Shown one piece after another: positions 7,817 to 16,573 of a stretch of 22,087 nucleotides of DNA. Position 1 is the stretch's first letter. The number at the start of each line of letters is the position of its first letter. The DNA comes from Bacillota bacterium (lineage in GTDB: Bacteria; Bacillota; Clostridia; Lachnospirales; Lachnospiraceae): the NCBI GenBank assembly GCA_023428655.1, contig JAEYXC010000213.1, forward strand, positions 1 through 22,087, in the 5' to 3' direction. The notes beneath the pieces are model-generated. The model made no database searches, was not told where the DNA came from, and worked only from the letters and a program-made list of their open reading frames with translations. The translations under genes were made by a program, and so were the position numbers.

Positions 7817-9082
7817 CTATTTTCTTCTCTGTTTTGCCAACCATTGAAACAGAGTGACAGGTTTACCGTCGATACACACCGGACTATTATCATAGTCCAG
7901 TATACATTCATCATTCAAGGCCGGTATCCAGCTGAAGTGCCCATTATATTCATAAGGCTTTCCATCCTTCTCGAAGTACCTTTCCGTCCGATCAATAACC
8001 TTAGGAAAGCAGGCAAAATGTACATTATCAGCACCTGCCATCCGTAGTCTATGAAAAGTAGCGGCTGTATGCTTATTAATGTCTACAATCGGATCATTGG
8101 TTGCATGCGTAAACCAGATTGGGATATGCTTTATCCGAGCGATATCACTATCGAGGATATGTTCATCCAATAATGCTTCACAAATCGGATATGCTGCTGC
8201 AAAGGTCTCTGGATAATTGAGGATCATCTTCATCGTCATAAATCCGCCGTTAGAGCAGCCTCCGATATATACCCTGTCTTTGTCTATATCCTCATGAGCA
8301 TCTATGTAGTCATTAATCAGGTTCATCAAGCTTTCTACGTACATTGAGCTGCCATCGGTATTATATCTGCCTGTGCCATCATCCATCCACATGGTCGGTG
8401 CTTGAGGTGCCAAAACATAGCTTCCGCCAAAGTATTGCTGGATCTTATCCGAGACAAGATGAACAACCTTGTTGCCGATTACTGCAATCATGGTATCTGT
8501 CCCTCCCTCACCAGCTCCGTGAAGCCATATGATTAGCGGTCTTTTGGTGCTGTTCTTTTCCGGTTGATAGGCAGCATAACCTAATCGTATTCCCTGATGA
8601 ATAAATTCTCCGGTGGTGAAGCTGTCCGCCAATTGTGTTGTAGCATTAGCCAACTCAGAGAATATCATATTTTCCAGTTTTTGCTCCCCATTCCAAATTG
8701 GTTTAATCTGAGTTATGGTATATTCACTATCTACCTGAACATTAAAGGTTCCGTTATATGCGATGGTAGCTCCCAATGAGATTCGAGGATCCACCTCTAA
8801 TTCAAGGGTAATGAAGGTGCCATCTTTGCTCGGGGTTCCCTTGTCATCTGATCGGTAGGCGTCAGCAACTCTCCTCTCTCCCTGGGAAGGAACTAATTCC
8901 TTCGACCCCCAGGCCTTGGGTAAATGAAGAAGCTTACCGGTTCTTTTATCCTTTCTTGTTACGTTTACTAAAAAGGTATCCTTGTCAAGATCACATTCCG
9001 CAAGTACTATTTCCGGCTCTAGTATAAGCTTAGTGATAAAAGGTCCCAAATCAGTAACCTCTGCAATTGTACTGTATTTCAT
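7817..9082 (-). CDS. Alpha/beta-hydrolase esterase with N-terminal beta-domain (PHB-depolymerase/carboxylesterase-like)
   Basis: 421-residue cytoplasmic serine hydrolase without a signal peptide. Residues 1 to about 130 form a beta-rich, Ig-like domain; residues about 160-420 are an alpha/beta-hydrolase core. Catalytic features: oxyanion motif HGAGEGG (188-194), nucleophile Ser277 in GGCSNGG, acid Asp330 or Asp334 in TNDPIVD, and His382 in YNGHFSW. This arrangement is known from Thermotoga EstA-type esterases and related bacterial carbohydrate esterases. Within a sugar locus the probable role is removing acetyl or aromatic acyl groups from imported glycosides. A peptidase of the prolyl-oligopeptidase clan is less likely because there is no propeller domain. 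AAAGGAGGAG lies just upstream of ATG 9082. The gene has its own promoter and is insulated from the ABC operon by a strong terminator. Confidence 0.85.
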   Translation of the reverse strand: MKYSTIAEVTDLGPFITKLILEPEIVLAECDLDKDTFLVNVTRKDKRTGKLLHLPKAWGSKELVPSQGERRVADAYRSDDKGTPSKDGTFITLELEVDPRISLGATIAYNGTFNVQVDSEYTITQIKPIWNGEQKLENMIFSELANATTQLADSFTTGEFIHQGIRLGYAAYQPEKNSTKRPLIIWLHGAGEGGTDTMIAVIGNKVVHLVSDKIQQYFGGSYVLAPQAPTMWMDDGTGRYNTDGSSMYVESLMNLINDYIDAHEDIDKDRVYIGGCSNGGFMTMKMILNYPETFAAAYPICEALLDEHILDSDIARIKHIPIWFTHATNDPIVDINKHTAATFHRLRMAGADNVHFACFPKVIDRTERYFEKDGKPYEYNGHFSWIPALNDECILDYDNSPVCIDGKPVTLFQWLAKQRRK

Positions 9083-9128
9083 AATACTCCTCCTTTTCTT
9101 ATTCTCTGAATTAATTGTATTAAAGCAA

Positions 9129-9156
9129 ATTATATCATGTTACATTTTCTTGTGAA
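9129..9156 (-). promoter_or_regulatory. Predicted promoter of the esterase gene
   Basis: On the minus strand TTCACA (9151-9156, 5 of 6 to consensus) and perfect TATAAT (9129-9134) lie 16 bp apart, about 45 bp upstream of the ATG at 9082. No clear operator was seen next to it. The rest of the 9083-9354 gap holds the ABC-operon terminator and nothing else recognised. Confidence 0.6.
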
Positions 9157-9244
9157 ATATCATAGAACCAAGACCTCTGAATATTGATATTTTTTAACAG
9201 AATCCTTATAGTGCTTCTCCGAGTCAAGCATGAAACCTGTTCAC

Positions 9245-9300
9245 AAAAAAAACGACAGGTACTCCTCCAGAAATGAACTATGTGAGGGATGTACCTGTCG
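9245..9300 (-). terminator. Strong rho-independent terminator of the ABC importer operon
   Basis: Perfect 10-bp arms CGACAGGTAC (9253-9262) and GTACCTGTCG (9291-9300), with partial pairing inside the 28-nt loop. On the minus strand eight T residues follow (complement of 9245-9252). It lies 54 bp past the last permease stop. Confidence 0.9.
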
Positions 9301-9354
9301 CTTCCTTTCATGACAAAATTATTAAAGCAACCTCTCTAATAATGAGGAATTCCT

Positions 9355-10254
9355 TTATCCTTTCACTCCGCCAAGGGTAATTCCCTTCACAAAATTCTTC
9401 TGAATAAAGGGATAGATTACAACAATCGGCAATACACCGAGGGTGGCTAAAGCCATTCGAACCGTTGCAGTCGGTATCTGAGCCAAGCCTTCATTGGCAT
9501 TGGACAGGCTGGAGGCGTTCTGACTTAGTGCCTGAATATTCTGCATTAATCGGTTTAATAGGTTCTGTATACTATATAAATCCGTATTTTTAACCAAATA
9601 AATATATCCATTGTTCCAATCATTCCAGTAAGCAATCCCGACGAACATTCCAATGGTAGCGAGTATTGGCTTTGCCATTGGGAGCGCTACGGAGAACATG
9701 GTTCTGAATTCTCCTGCTCCGTCTATATAAGCCGCTTCCAATATTTCTTCCGGAACACTGGTAACAAAATAGCTTTTCATTAAAAGCACATTAAATGCGT
9801 TCATCAGAAGTCCCGGTACCAATAACCCTGCAAAGGTATCCTTTACATGAAAAACATTCGTGTAATTTATGTAAGTCGAAACAAGTCCTCCGTTAAACAG
9901 CATGGTGAAAAACACCAGAAAGGTCAATACTCCTCGAAAGGGAAGCTCCTTCTTCGACAGACCATAGGCCAACAGCGTGGTAATAATCAGGCTGATGGTA
10001 ACACCGGTTGCCGTCAATAGGAAGGACATTCCGTAGGCACGCAGAACGACAGCACTGTTTGACCGGAATATCCATTCGTAAGCAAACAGGCTCCACTTCT
10101 CAGGGAAAAAGGAATAGCCATTTTGTATCAGGGCAGAATTATCCGTAACTGATGAGATAATCATCAAGAGGATCGGAATAATTGCTAACAAGGATAGAAT
10201 TGTCATGAACAAATGACCAAAGATATCATAAATTTTAGCTTCTCTTGTTTTCAT
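9355..10254 (-). CDS. ABC carbohydrate importer permease, YtcP/LplC (MalG-like) type
   Basis: 299-residue inner-membrane permease with about six membrane segments. The binding-protein-dependent transport (EAA) motif, the docking site for the ATPase, is at about 173-196 (EAAYIDGAGEFRTMFSVALP). Characteristic ends are the SVTDNSALIQNGYSFFPEKW region near 35-54 and the C-terminal FVKGITLGGVKG, seen in YtcP/LplC-type permeases that import oligosaccharides. AGGAGG precedes ATG 10254, 12 bp after the partner permease, so the two are co-transcribed. No ATPase gene is in the operon; systems of this type commonly borrow a shared MsmX-like ATPase encoded elsewhere. Confidence 0.93.
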   Translation of the reverse strand: MKTREAKIYDIFGHLFMTILSLLAIIPILLMIISSVTDNSALIQNGYSFFPEKWSLFAYEWIFRSNSAVVLRAYGMSFLLTATGVTISLIITTLLAYGLSKKELPFRGVLTFLVFFTMLFNGGLVSTYINYTNVFHVKDTFAGLLVPGLLMNAFNVLLMKSYFVTSVPEEILEAAYIDGAGEFRTMFSVALPMAKPILATIGMFVGIAYWNDWNNGYIYLVKNTDLYSIQNLLNRLMQNIQALSQNASSLSNANEGLAQIPTATVRMALATLGVLPIVVIYPFIQKNFVKGITLGGVKG

Positions 10255-10266
10255 ACTAAATTCCTC

Positions 10267-11226
10267 CTAAATTAAGGCACTGTCTTTATCAAGCTTACGT
10301 ACCATAAGGTTTGCACCCAAGACCAGAATAAATCCAACTACTGATTGATAGAGACCTGCTGCTGCTGACATAGAGATATTTCCTAGTTGCAATAGTCCGC
10401 GATATACATAGGTATCAATTGTATTTGTTACGGAGTATAAGGCTCCCTGGTTCATCGGTACCTGATAGAACAATCCAAAATCGGAGTAGAAAATCCGGCC
10501 CACCGCCATTAACGTTAGCATAATTATAGTAGGCTTTAATAACGGAAGGGTAATATATTTAAACTGCTTCCATCTGGTTGCACCATCTACAAGAGCTGAT
10601 TCATAGTAAGCCCGATCAAAGCCGAGTATGGTAGCCAGATAAACAATGCAATTATATCCGATACTTTTCCAAGCGCTGACAAATATTATGATAAAAGGCC
10701 AGTATTTCGGTTCACTGTACCACTTTATCGACTCTTTTCCAAATAGAGGTAATATGGTATTGTTGACAAACCCATTCTCCACACTAAAGAAGGAAAATAC
10801 CAGGTAGCCTATAATAACGGTAGAAATCAGATTTGGAAGAAGAATTACGCTCTGGTATACCTTTTTTCTTTTTCCGTTCAATTCGCTCAGTATAACGGCT
10901 ACTAAAATTGCCATAACCGTATTCACAATAATGAAGGCAATATTATATAAAATAGTATTTCGAGTTATAATCCATGCGTCACTCGTCTTAAATAAATATT
11001 CAAAATTCTTTAAACCGATAAACTTACTTCCATAGATACCCAGTCTGGCATTATATTGCTTAAACGCGATAACCAACCCCGGAAGAGGCATATAATTATT
11101 GATAAACAGGTATATGAGTCCGGGAAGCATCATGATATAAATCGGGATAAAGCGTTTCATTTTGGACCTCTTTTTTGAGGAACTCATGTTCCTAGAAGAG
11201 CTTTTGTTTTTCATCGCGTCAGTCAA
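10267..11226 (-). CDS. ABC carbohydrate importer permease, LplB (MalF-like) type
   Basis: 319-residue membrane permease: basic Ser/Lys-rich cytoplasmic N-terminus, first membrane segment near residues 27-47, then an NYMPLPGLVIAFKQYN segment typical of LplB/YteP proteins. The EAA loop is at about 209-232 (ESALVDGATRWKQFKYITLP). The start is TTG 11226: AAGGAG lies 8 nt before it, whereas the first ATG (11214) would be 20 nt from that site. It follows the binding-protein gene after a 107-bp spacer with a perfect hairpin. Forms the heterodimeric channel with the next permease. Confidence 0.93.
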   Translation of the reverse strand: MTDAMKNKSSSRNMSSSKKRSKMKRFIPIYIMMLPGLIYLFINNYMPLPGLVIAFKQYNARLGIYGSKFIGLKNFEYLFKTSDAWIITRNTILYNIAFIIVNTVMAILVAVILSELNGKRKKVYQSVILLPNLISTVIIGYLVFSFFSVENGFVNNTILPLFGKESIKWYSEPKYWPFIIIFVSAWKSIGYNCIVYLATILGFDRAYYESALVDGATRWKQFKYITLPLLKPTIIMLTLMAVGRIFYSDFGLFYQVPMNQGALYSVTNTIDTYVYRGLLQLGNISMSAAAGLYQSVVGFILVLGANLMVRKLDKDSALI

Positions 11227-11254
11227 TTTATCATCTCCTTAGGTTATTGCCTTA

Positions 11255-11290
11255 TAATTGACAATGGCCGTTTTAGGCCATTGTCAATTA
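11255..11290 (-). other. Perfect intercistronic hairpin between binding-protein and permease genes
   Basis: TAATTGACAATGGCC (11255-11269) and its exact complement (11276-11290) form a 15-bp stem with a 6-nt loop. There is no T-run after it in either direction, so it is not a standard terminator. It sits 44 bp past the binding-protein stop. Such stems commonly protect the upstream mRNA from 3' exonucleases and so raise binding-protein output over permease output, as in malE-malF. That role is inferred. Confidence 0.75.
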
Positions 11291-11333
11291 CAAAAGCAGA
11301 CAGAACATTATTGATCCTTAGATCATTTCTTAA

Positions 11334-12893
11334 TTATTTGCTGGCAGCCCAAGCATCAAGCTGAGCCTGCTTTTCAGCAATAATTTTATCAAGTCCTGCT
11401 TTTTGCATCTTAGCATTCATTTCATCAACACCGGTAGCAGGATCTACGAAACCATATTCAATACTCTTCTGATACTCATCATAAACATTCTGAACACTGG
11501 TCAGCTCTGTTGCAATATTAGTAGTATCAAAGGAGAAGCCTAAAGCTGCTGACTTATTTGCATTATCATTAAAGTTCTTAATATTCGTCCATAAATTAGG
11601 GTCGTTTCCATCCCATACCTTGGTTATATACTGATTTGGTAATTCCCAGCCTATGGAATGATTCCATCCGGAATTCGTTGCGTCCACACCGTCTGCAAAG
11701 GTTGCAAGTCCGCTATCCAGTACCTTATAATGTTGTCCTTCGATACCCCAAGCCAAAATATCAGCAAGATCAGCATCCGTATAGAAAGCATTCAGCAAAC
11801 GCATGGAAGCTTCCGCGTTTACGGTATTAATAGAGATTGCCCAAGGGAATGATGCTACTGCTGCGGAGCTGACATAATCCTCCATGGTCTGGAATATTGT
11901 CATCGGACGACCGCACATATTGGTTTCCTGTTGCTTAATTCCGGGCTTTCCACCTGTGGTATATCCCATTAAGGTTCCTGCCTTAACGAGTTCTGTAACC
12001 GCTGTTGTATCGGTTGCAGCATCGGCACTGATATACCCCTTCTGATTGTAATCAAATAAACGAGCTGTGTACTCCTTGTAATAATCACTGGTGAACAGAT
12101 TCTCCACCTTCAGCTCTTTTCCGTAATTCAACAATACACCGAAGGAATTCCCTCCTAATAAATCTACATTTGAAAATTGGCTCATGGAAAGAGTGGTCGG
12201 TCTGTAAACCTCAATTTCAGGATACTTTTCATGAAGCTTAGCATATATACTATCTAATTCCTCTTGAGTAATCTTAACTATTTCTTGGCTATTATCAACG
12301 GTATAGCCTATGCCCTCTAAGTACTCTGTTGCTATAGCTGCACAGCCACGGCCCTGAGCCATATCACGGTTGTTCGGTAGACCAAACAAAACACCATTGA
12401 TTCGACATGCGTCAACGTATTCCTCGCCAACCGCTTCAACAATTCCGGAGCCAAAGTTCTTCAGAAGATCATTCTCATCCAGATCCATGAGATAACCCTG
12501 TTGTGCCATAGCATTGTAGTTGCACATAATCGTGCTGAATACATCCACCTGCTCTCCACCGGATAATGCCAATGTCATATTCTGTTTGTAGGAGCTGGCA
12601 TCAGAAATCTGTAATTCAACTTCAATCCCATAGCGTTCTTTAGTGATTGCGTTAATTGCATCCTGAACCAGCAGCGTATCGGTCGGAGCACCTGTCCATG
12701 TCATAAAGCTCATTACAAGCTTTGTAATTTCTCCTGTGTTTGCCTGGCTGTCAGACGACTGATCAGCATCACCCTGTTTCTCGTCGGAGGTCTGAGTATT
12801 CACAGAGGTTTTTGTATTATCCTCTGCTTTACCGCAAGCCGCCAAACTTAAAACCAACATTACAGATAACAATAAAGCTAGTACTTTTTTCAT
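11334..12893 (-). CDS. ABC importer substrate-binding lipoprotein (LplA/YtcQ type)
   Basis: 519-residue extracellular lipoprotein anchored to the membrane. The signal peptide (KK then a hydrophobic core) ends in the lipobox LSLAAC, with acylated Cys20. A Ser/Asp/Gln/Thr-rich linker follows to about residue 56, then a two-lobe solute-binding fold. The C-terminal region (about 445-510, including SVQNVYDEYQKSIEYGF) matches the DUF3502-type end of LplA-like proteins. Family members bind plant-derived oligosaccharides, including rhamnogalacturonan fragments for YtcQ of Bacillus subtilis, but the ligand here cannot be read from sequence. First gene of the importer operon; GAGGG lies upstream of ATG 12893 and an activator-type promoter is further upstream, divergent from the two-component system. 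Confidence 0.93.
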   Translation of the reverse strand: MKKVLALLLSVMLVLSLAACGKAEDNTKTSVNTQTSDEKQGDADQSSDSQANTGEITKLVMSFMTWTGAPTDTLLVQDAINAITKERYGIEVELQISDASSYKQNMTLALSGGEQVDVFSTIMCNYNAMAQQGYLMDLDENDLLKNFGSGIVEAVGEEYVDACRINGVLFGLPNNRDMAQGRGCAAIATEYLEGIGYTVDNSQEIVKITQEELDSIYAKLHEKYPEIEVYRPTTLSMSQFSNVDLLGGNSFGVLLNYGKELKVENLFTSDYYKEYTARLFDYNQKGYISADAATDTTAVTELVKAGTLMGYTTGGKPGIKQQETNMCGRPMTIFQTMEDYVSSAAVASFPWAISINTVNAEASMRLLNAFYTDADLADILAWGIEGQHYKVLDSGLATFADGVDATNSGWNHSIGWELPNQYITKVWDGNDPNLWTNIKNFNDNANKSAALGFSFDTTNIATELTSVQNVYDEYQKSIEYGFVDPATGVDEMNAKMQKAGLDKIIAEKQAQLDAWAASK

Positions 12894-13223
12894 AAATTAC
12901 CCTCTCTCTTTCTGTTTTTTTATTCCTTTGTCAAATTCAGTTCCCCTTTGACACCCCTATTATAGCTTAGCCTTTATGTGATACAAAAGAATTATACTGT
13001 TGTGTATTTGCACAATTATGCTGTTATTTATCACCTTTCTTTTGACAAGCCTACAAAGCCTTGCATCACTTTTTTCGATATGATATCATGAACACAGAGC
13101 ATATTCATGATAGTCAGCTCCACCCGGAAGTAACAAGAAAGCTTGTACTTCCTTATTACGCTTTTATGATATCATCATGTTTCGAGCTTATCCACATAAA
13201 AGTATGAATAGGAGGGTTATTGT
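12894..13223. other. 330-bp divergent intergenic control region, ABC importer / two-component system
   Basis: No gene is visible in this stretch. Leftward it holds the importer promoter and direct repeats. Rightward it holds two tandem promoter-like elements for the kinase gene. The first is TTGCAT (13061-13066) 17 bp from TATCAT (13084-13089). The second is TTGTAC (13143-13148) 16 bp from TATGAT (13165-13170). Each -10 overlaps a perfect palindrome ATGATATCAT (13080-13089 and 13166-13175). Between them a hairpin (arms 13126-13137 and 13142-13152, one bulged A) is followed by TTATTACGCTTTT. It would be in the leader if the first promoter is used. The ribosome binding site GGAGGG lies 8 nt before the TTG start. 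Confidence 0.5.
12959..13025 (-). promoter_or_regulatory. ABC importer promoter with upstream direct-repeat operator
   Basis: On the minus strand a weak -35 TTGTAT (12981-12986) and perfect TATAAT (12959-12964) are 16 bp apart, with the start site predicted near 12952. Immediately upstream of the -35 lie two direct repeats ATTATRCTGTT (plus-strand sense: 12991-13001 and 13015-13025), 10 of 11 identical, 24 bp start to start. A weak -35 flanked by tandem repeats about two helical turns apart is the usual layout for activation by an AraC-type response regulator, and such a regulator is encoded by the divergent operon. Confidence 0.6.
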
Positions 13224-14969
13224 TTGCAAAGTATTAGGACCCGTTCCCTGCGCTTTCGACTGGCCGCATTTATAATATTAGTTTTTATTTTGCTTATCTC
13301 ACTGATTGCAATTAATAATGTTATCGCGTTTCGGGAGCTTCAAAGTAAAATATACGATTCCATGAAGGAAAATCTCACTATTTATCAGAATAGATTAAGT
13401 AACAGCTTTGATACAACCGAAAATTATCTAAGAAATTTTGCATATGATGATGGTTACATCCGAATTATTGAAAACAATGATCTTTCTTCAGAGCAGTTCT
13501 TCTCTTCCATCTTTCATATACAAAAAAGCTTCCGATCCGCCTTATCCATTTATGATATGGATGGATTTTTTCTATACTCCCCAAACGGCAATACCTATAT
13601 TGATGCCACCAATTCCAATTCAAACTACAACACCTACAAGAATATTAAGACTGAAGTTACTTCCCGTATACAGCTTGATACTATGTATACGGAGGATAGC
13701 AAAGGGAAATGGTTCGCATTAAACGTAAATGATTGTTATTATTTATTCCGAGTCATAAAGATACATAGCTGCCACATCGGTGCCTGGATCAGCATTGATA
13801 ATGCTTTGGAGCCTTTGGTTGGTAAGGAGTTGACACAGAGCGTATTTTTTGCGGATGATACAGGAATTGTTAACAGCGATAACCCTCCGGTGGAAGCCAT
13901 CCCGCTTCATGGACTATCCGAGCAAAACAAATATCAATATATCCAGATTAATCATGAGAAAAACTTAATTGTGGCCCGAAAAATGGATTTTGGTAATCTA
14001 TATATTGTCTCTTTGATACCCAGAAATCAGTTTCTAATGGATGTCAGAAAACTTATGCCCTTTATCACCTTTATATTTGCTATTGTAGTCTGCCTGATGT
14101 CCTTGGTTGCCTATATAATTAATCAATGGGTCATCCACCCTCTTAATCACTTGAATACGGCTATATACTCCCTAAAAAGTGGTAATCTGGATGCAAAAGT
14201 CGTAGTCGATGATGTTTGCATTGAGTTTGAAGAGGTAAATAATGCCTTCAATGAAATGACCAGTGAGATTAAGACGTTAAAAATCGATGTATATGAAGAG
14301 AAGCTGTCCAGGCAGCAAATCCACACTCAATACCTAAAGCTACAAATTACTCCACATTTTTTGATTAACTGCTTAAATATGGCATATCAATTGGCCGAAA
14401 TTAATCGCACCGATCTGATGCAGACCATGCTCAGGGACTTAAGCCAGTATTTACGTTATACGTTATCCTCCGGACAAACCGTATCTCTGAAGCAAGAGAT
14501 CCTGCATATTGAAAATTATATCGAGCTATCGCAAATTCGTTACCCAAATTCAATCACCTTATTTACCGATTTTATGCCGGAAACCTTGCCTGCAACGGTA
14601 ATCCCTTTACTAATACAAAGCTTTATCGAAAATACAATAAAATACGAGGTGGTTCCTGGTAAGGAAATCGAGATACATATCAGTTCCTCCATTGTTAAAA
14701 AGGAGCAGGGAACCTTTCTTGCACTATCTATATGGGATACAGGATGTGGCTTTAGCTCCAAGCTTCTTGAACGATTTCAGGATATTGATCAATACATTAA
14801 GGATTCCTCTACGAAGCATATCGGAATAAGCAATGTGTTACAGCGTGCTTTTATCACATTCGGTCAGGAAAATTGCCACTTCTCTTTTTCTAACCGACCC
14901 GGAGCAGGAGCCTGGATTGAGATTGAATTACCCTTTACCCCTGTATACATAAAGGAGGATACATTTTGA
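13224..14969 (+). CDS. YesM/LytS-type sensor histidine kinase
   Basis: 581-residue membrane sensor. Membrane segments at about 11-32 and 278-300 flank an extracellular sensing domain of roughly 245 residues; a HAMP linker follows (about 300-352). The His_kinase box is LQITPHFLINCLNMAY with phospho-acceptor His378. The ATP-binding part includes the N-box IPLLIQSFIENTIKY (Asn470) and DTGCGFSS (505-512). Family members usually read NPHFLYNTLN and ENAIKHG, so this kinase departs from consensus at several box positions but keeps the key His and Asn. Start is TTG 13224 with AGGAGG 8 nt upstream; no ATG fits as well. It overlaps the response-regulator gene by 4 bp (TTGA). Probably senses an extracellular sugar, perhaps via the binding protein, and controls the divergent importer. 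Confidence 0.93.
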   Translation: MQSIRTRSLRFRLAAFIILVFILLISLIAINNVIAFRELQSKIYDSMKENLTIYQNRLSNSFDTTENYLRNFAYDDGYIRIIENNDLSSEQFFSSIFHIQKSFRSALSIYDMDGFFLYSPNGNTYIDATNSNSNYNTYKNIKTEVTSRIQLDTMYTEDSKGKWFALNVNDCYYLFRVIKIHSCHIGAWISIDNALEPLVGKELTQSVFFADDTGIVNSDNPPVEAIPLHGLSEQNKYQYIQINHEKNLIVARKMDFGNLYIVSLIPRNQFLMDVRKLMPFITFIFAIVVCLMSLVAYIINQWVIHPLNHLNTAIYSLKSGNLDAKVVVDDVCIEFEEVNNAFNEMTSEIKTLKIDVYEEKLSRQQIHTQYLKLQITPHFLINCLNMAYQLAEINRTDLMQTMLRDLSQYLRYTLSSGQTVSLKQEILHIENYIELSQIRYPNSITLFTDFMPETLPATVIPLLIQSFIENTIKYEVVPGKEIEIHISSSIVKKEQGTFLALSIWDTGCGFSSKLLERFQDIDQYIKDSSTKHIGISNVLQRAFITFGQENCHFSFSNRPGAGAWIEIELPFTPVYIKEDTF

Positions 14970-16573
14970 ACCTATTACTAGTGGATGATGAATATTATAG
15001 CGTCGAGGGTCTTCGTGCCTGTGTTGAAGCAATGAAGCTTGGTTTTGAACATATTTATTGTGCTTATAACATGCAGCAGGCGCAGGAGCTATTTCAAAGC
15101 AATCCGATTGACATTATGATCAGCGACATCGAAATGCCTAAGGGAAGTGGATTGGATTTGTTGAAATGGGTTCGTGAGATGGGCTTTCATACCGTTACTG
15201 TATTTCTGACCTCCTATGCAAATTTTAACTACGCCAGTAATGCGATTAAGCTGCAAAGTATTGATTACCTATTAAAACCAATCGATAATAATCAACTCCA
15301 TGCTTGTATGGAATTGGCTATCAATAAGGTTCGCCAGATAGCCACCCAAGAGTCCTATAAGGAAAAATCGAAGTATTGGGAGAATAGTAAGCAGAAAATA
15401 GAGGAGCAGTTCTGGATTGATCTTTGCCTACAAAGCATCCCTGGGGAGGAAGGTCAAATTGCAAAGGAGCTAAAGCAGCATCATCTGCCTCAGTCCTTGT
15501 TAACACAGAGCTTTTATGTCGCTTTACTGGAAGCATATATCAAAAAAGAGGAGGATCGCTGGGAAATTAATCTTTACGAATATGCCATCAGGAATGTCAT
15601 AACTGAGGTTCTCGACAATCTGGATATCACCTCTTATATGGCTCGAATCAATAACAAGCAATATGTATTAATCCTCAGAAAAAATGATACCATGGATCGC
15701 ACACGATATCTCATGGTATGCAGCCAGATTATGCACGGTCTTATAACATCCTTACCTGGTTTGTTTCAACTGTATATCGGTAGCGGGACCCCTCTCTCTC
15801 AATGCGGCTGCTCCTTTAAGCGTTTGACCTGCTATGCACATAACAACATCAGTGAGCTCAATAAGGTATTTGATATAACACAGCCGATTACAGAAAAGTA
15901 TTATACTGACACGACCTTCCTAAACGAATGGTCCAATCTACTGATGCAGAACAAAATATCCGAGGTAAAGGAAGCCGCCTTACGCTTCATCACCGATTTA
16001 CAGAGATCACCTACAGCCGGCCGTAGCGATTTGATCCGATTTAATCATGATTTTATGCAGGTTATTTATACAATCCTTGAGAAGAACGGAGAAGCCGCAC
16101 ATCGATTATTTGATGATAGCACCTCAGAAGCAATCTTTGAGCAGGCCTGTAATAGTGCTGACTCCATGAAATCCTGGATCAACCATGTGATTGATATCTT
16201 TCATAAATGTATGTCTGCAATCAATCAATCGGACTCCTCTATACAGATTGTCAAGAAGTATATTAGGGAGCATCTGGACGATGATCTGAATCGCAAAAAG
16301 CTGGCAGCCCTTGTTTATCTGAGCCCTGATTATTTATCGCACATCTTCAGTGAACAGACGGGTGAATCGTTAACTACCTTTATCCTGAACGAGCGCATCA
16401 AGAAGGCAAAGGAATTGTTATTACTCAGTCCAAATAGCATACGTGATATCGCATTAATCAGCGGTTTCCCCAACATATCTTACTTTTCCAGGCAGTTTAA
16501 AGCTCTGACAGGTAAGACACCTCAGGAATTCCGCAAAGAAAGTACACTCTATACCAAACATATTGAAGCATAA
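14966..16573 (+). CDS. YesN-type response regulator, AraC-family output domain
   Basis: 535-residue cytoplasmic regulator. The receiver domain occupies about 1-120: acidic pocket Asp7 and Asp8, phospho-acceptor Asp54 in MISDIEMPKGSG, Thr82 and Lys104 in LLKP. A long helical middle region of about 300 residues follows, usual for YesN proteins. The C-terminal AraC-type double helix-turn-helix (about 428-525) includes LAALVYLSPDYLSHIFSEQT and IALISGFPNISYFSRQFK. Start is TTG 14966, preceded by AAAGGAGG, overlapping the kinase stop in TTGA, so translation is coupled. AraC outputs of this class usually bind tandem direct repeats next to a weak -35, matching the repeats at the importer promoter and possibly those at the GH3 promoter. 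Confidence 0.95.
   Translation: MNLLLVDDEYYSVEGLRACVEAMKLGFEHIYCAYNMQQAQELFQSNPIDIMISDIEMPKGSGLDLLKWVREMGFHTVTVFLTSYANFNYASNAIKLQSIDYLLKPIDNNQLHACMELAINKVRQIATQESYKEKSKYWENSKQKIEEQFWIDLCLQSIPGEEGQIAKELKQHHLPQSLLTQSFYVALLEAYIKKEEDRWEINLYEYAIRNVITEVLDNLDITSYMARINNKQYVLILRKNDTMDRTRYLMVCSQIMHGLITSLPGLFQLYIGSGTPLSQCGCSFKRLTCYAHNNISELNKVFDITQPITEKYYTDTTFLNEWSNLLMQNKISEVKEAALRFITDLQRSPTAGRSDLIRFNHDFMQVIYTILEKNGEAAHRLFDDSTSEAIFEQACNSADSMKSWINHVIDIFHKCMSAINQSDSSIQIVKKYIREHLDDDLNRKKLAALVYLSPDYLSHIFSEQTGESLTTFILNERIKKAKELLLLSPNSIRDIALISGFPNISYFSRQFKALTGKTPQEFRKESTLYTKHIEA

Noticed and set aside
11255..11290. Hairpin between binding-protein and permease genes as a transcription terminator
   Set aside because: There is no T-run on either strand and the permease genes have no promoter of their own; an mRNA-stability element fits better.
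13042..13047. Perfect TTGACA -35 hexamer on the plus strand ahead of the sensor kinase
   Set aside because: Nothing resembling a -10 box lies 16-18 bp downstream (ATCACT), so it was not called as a promoter.
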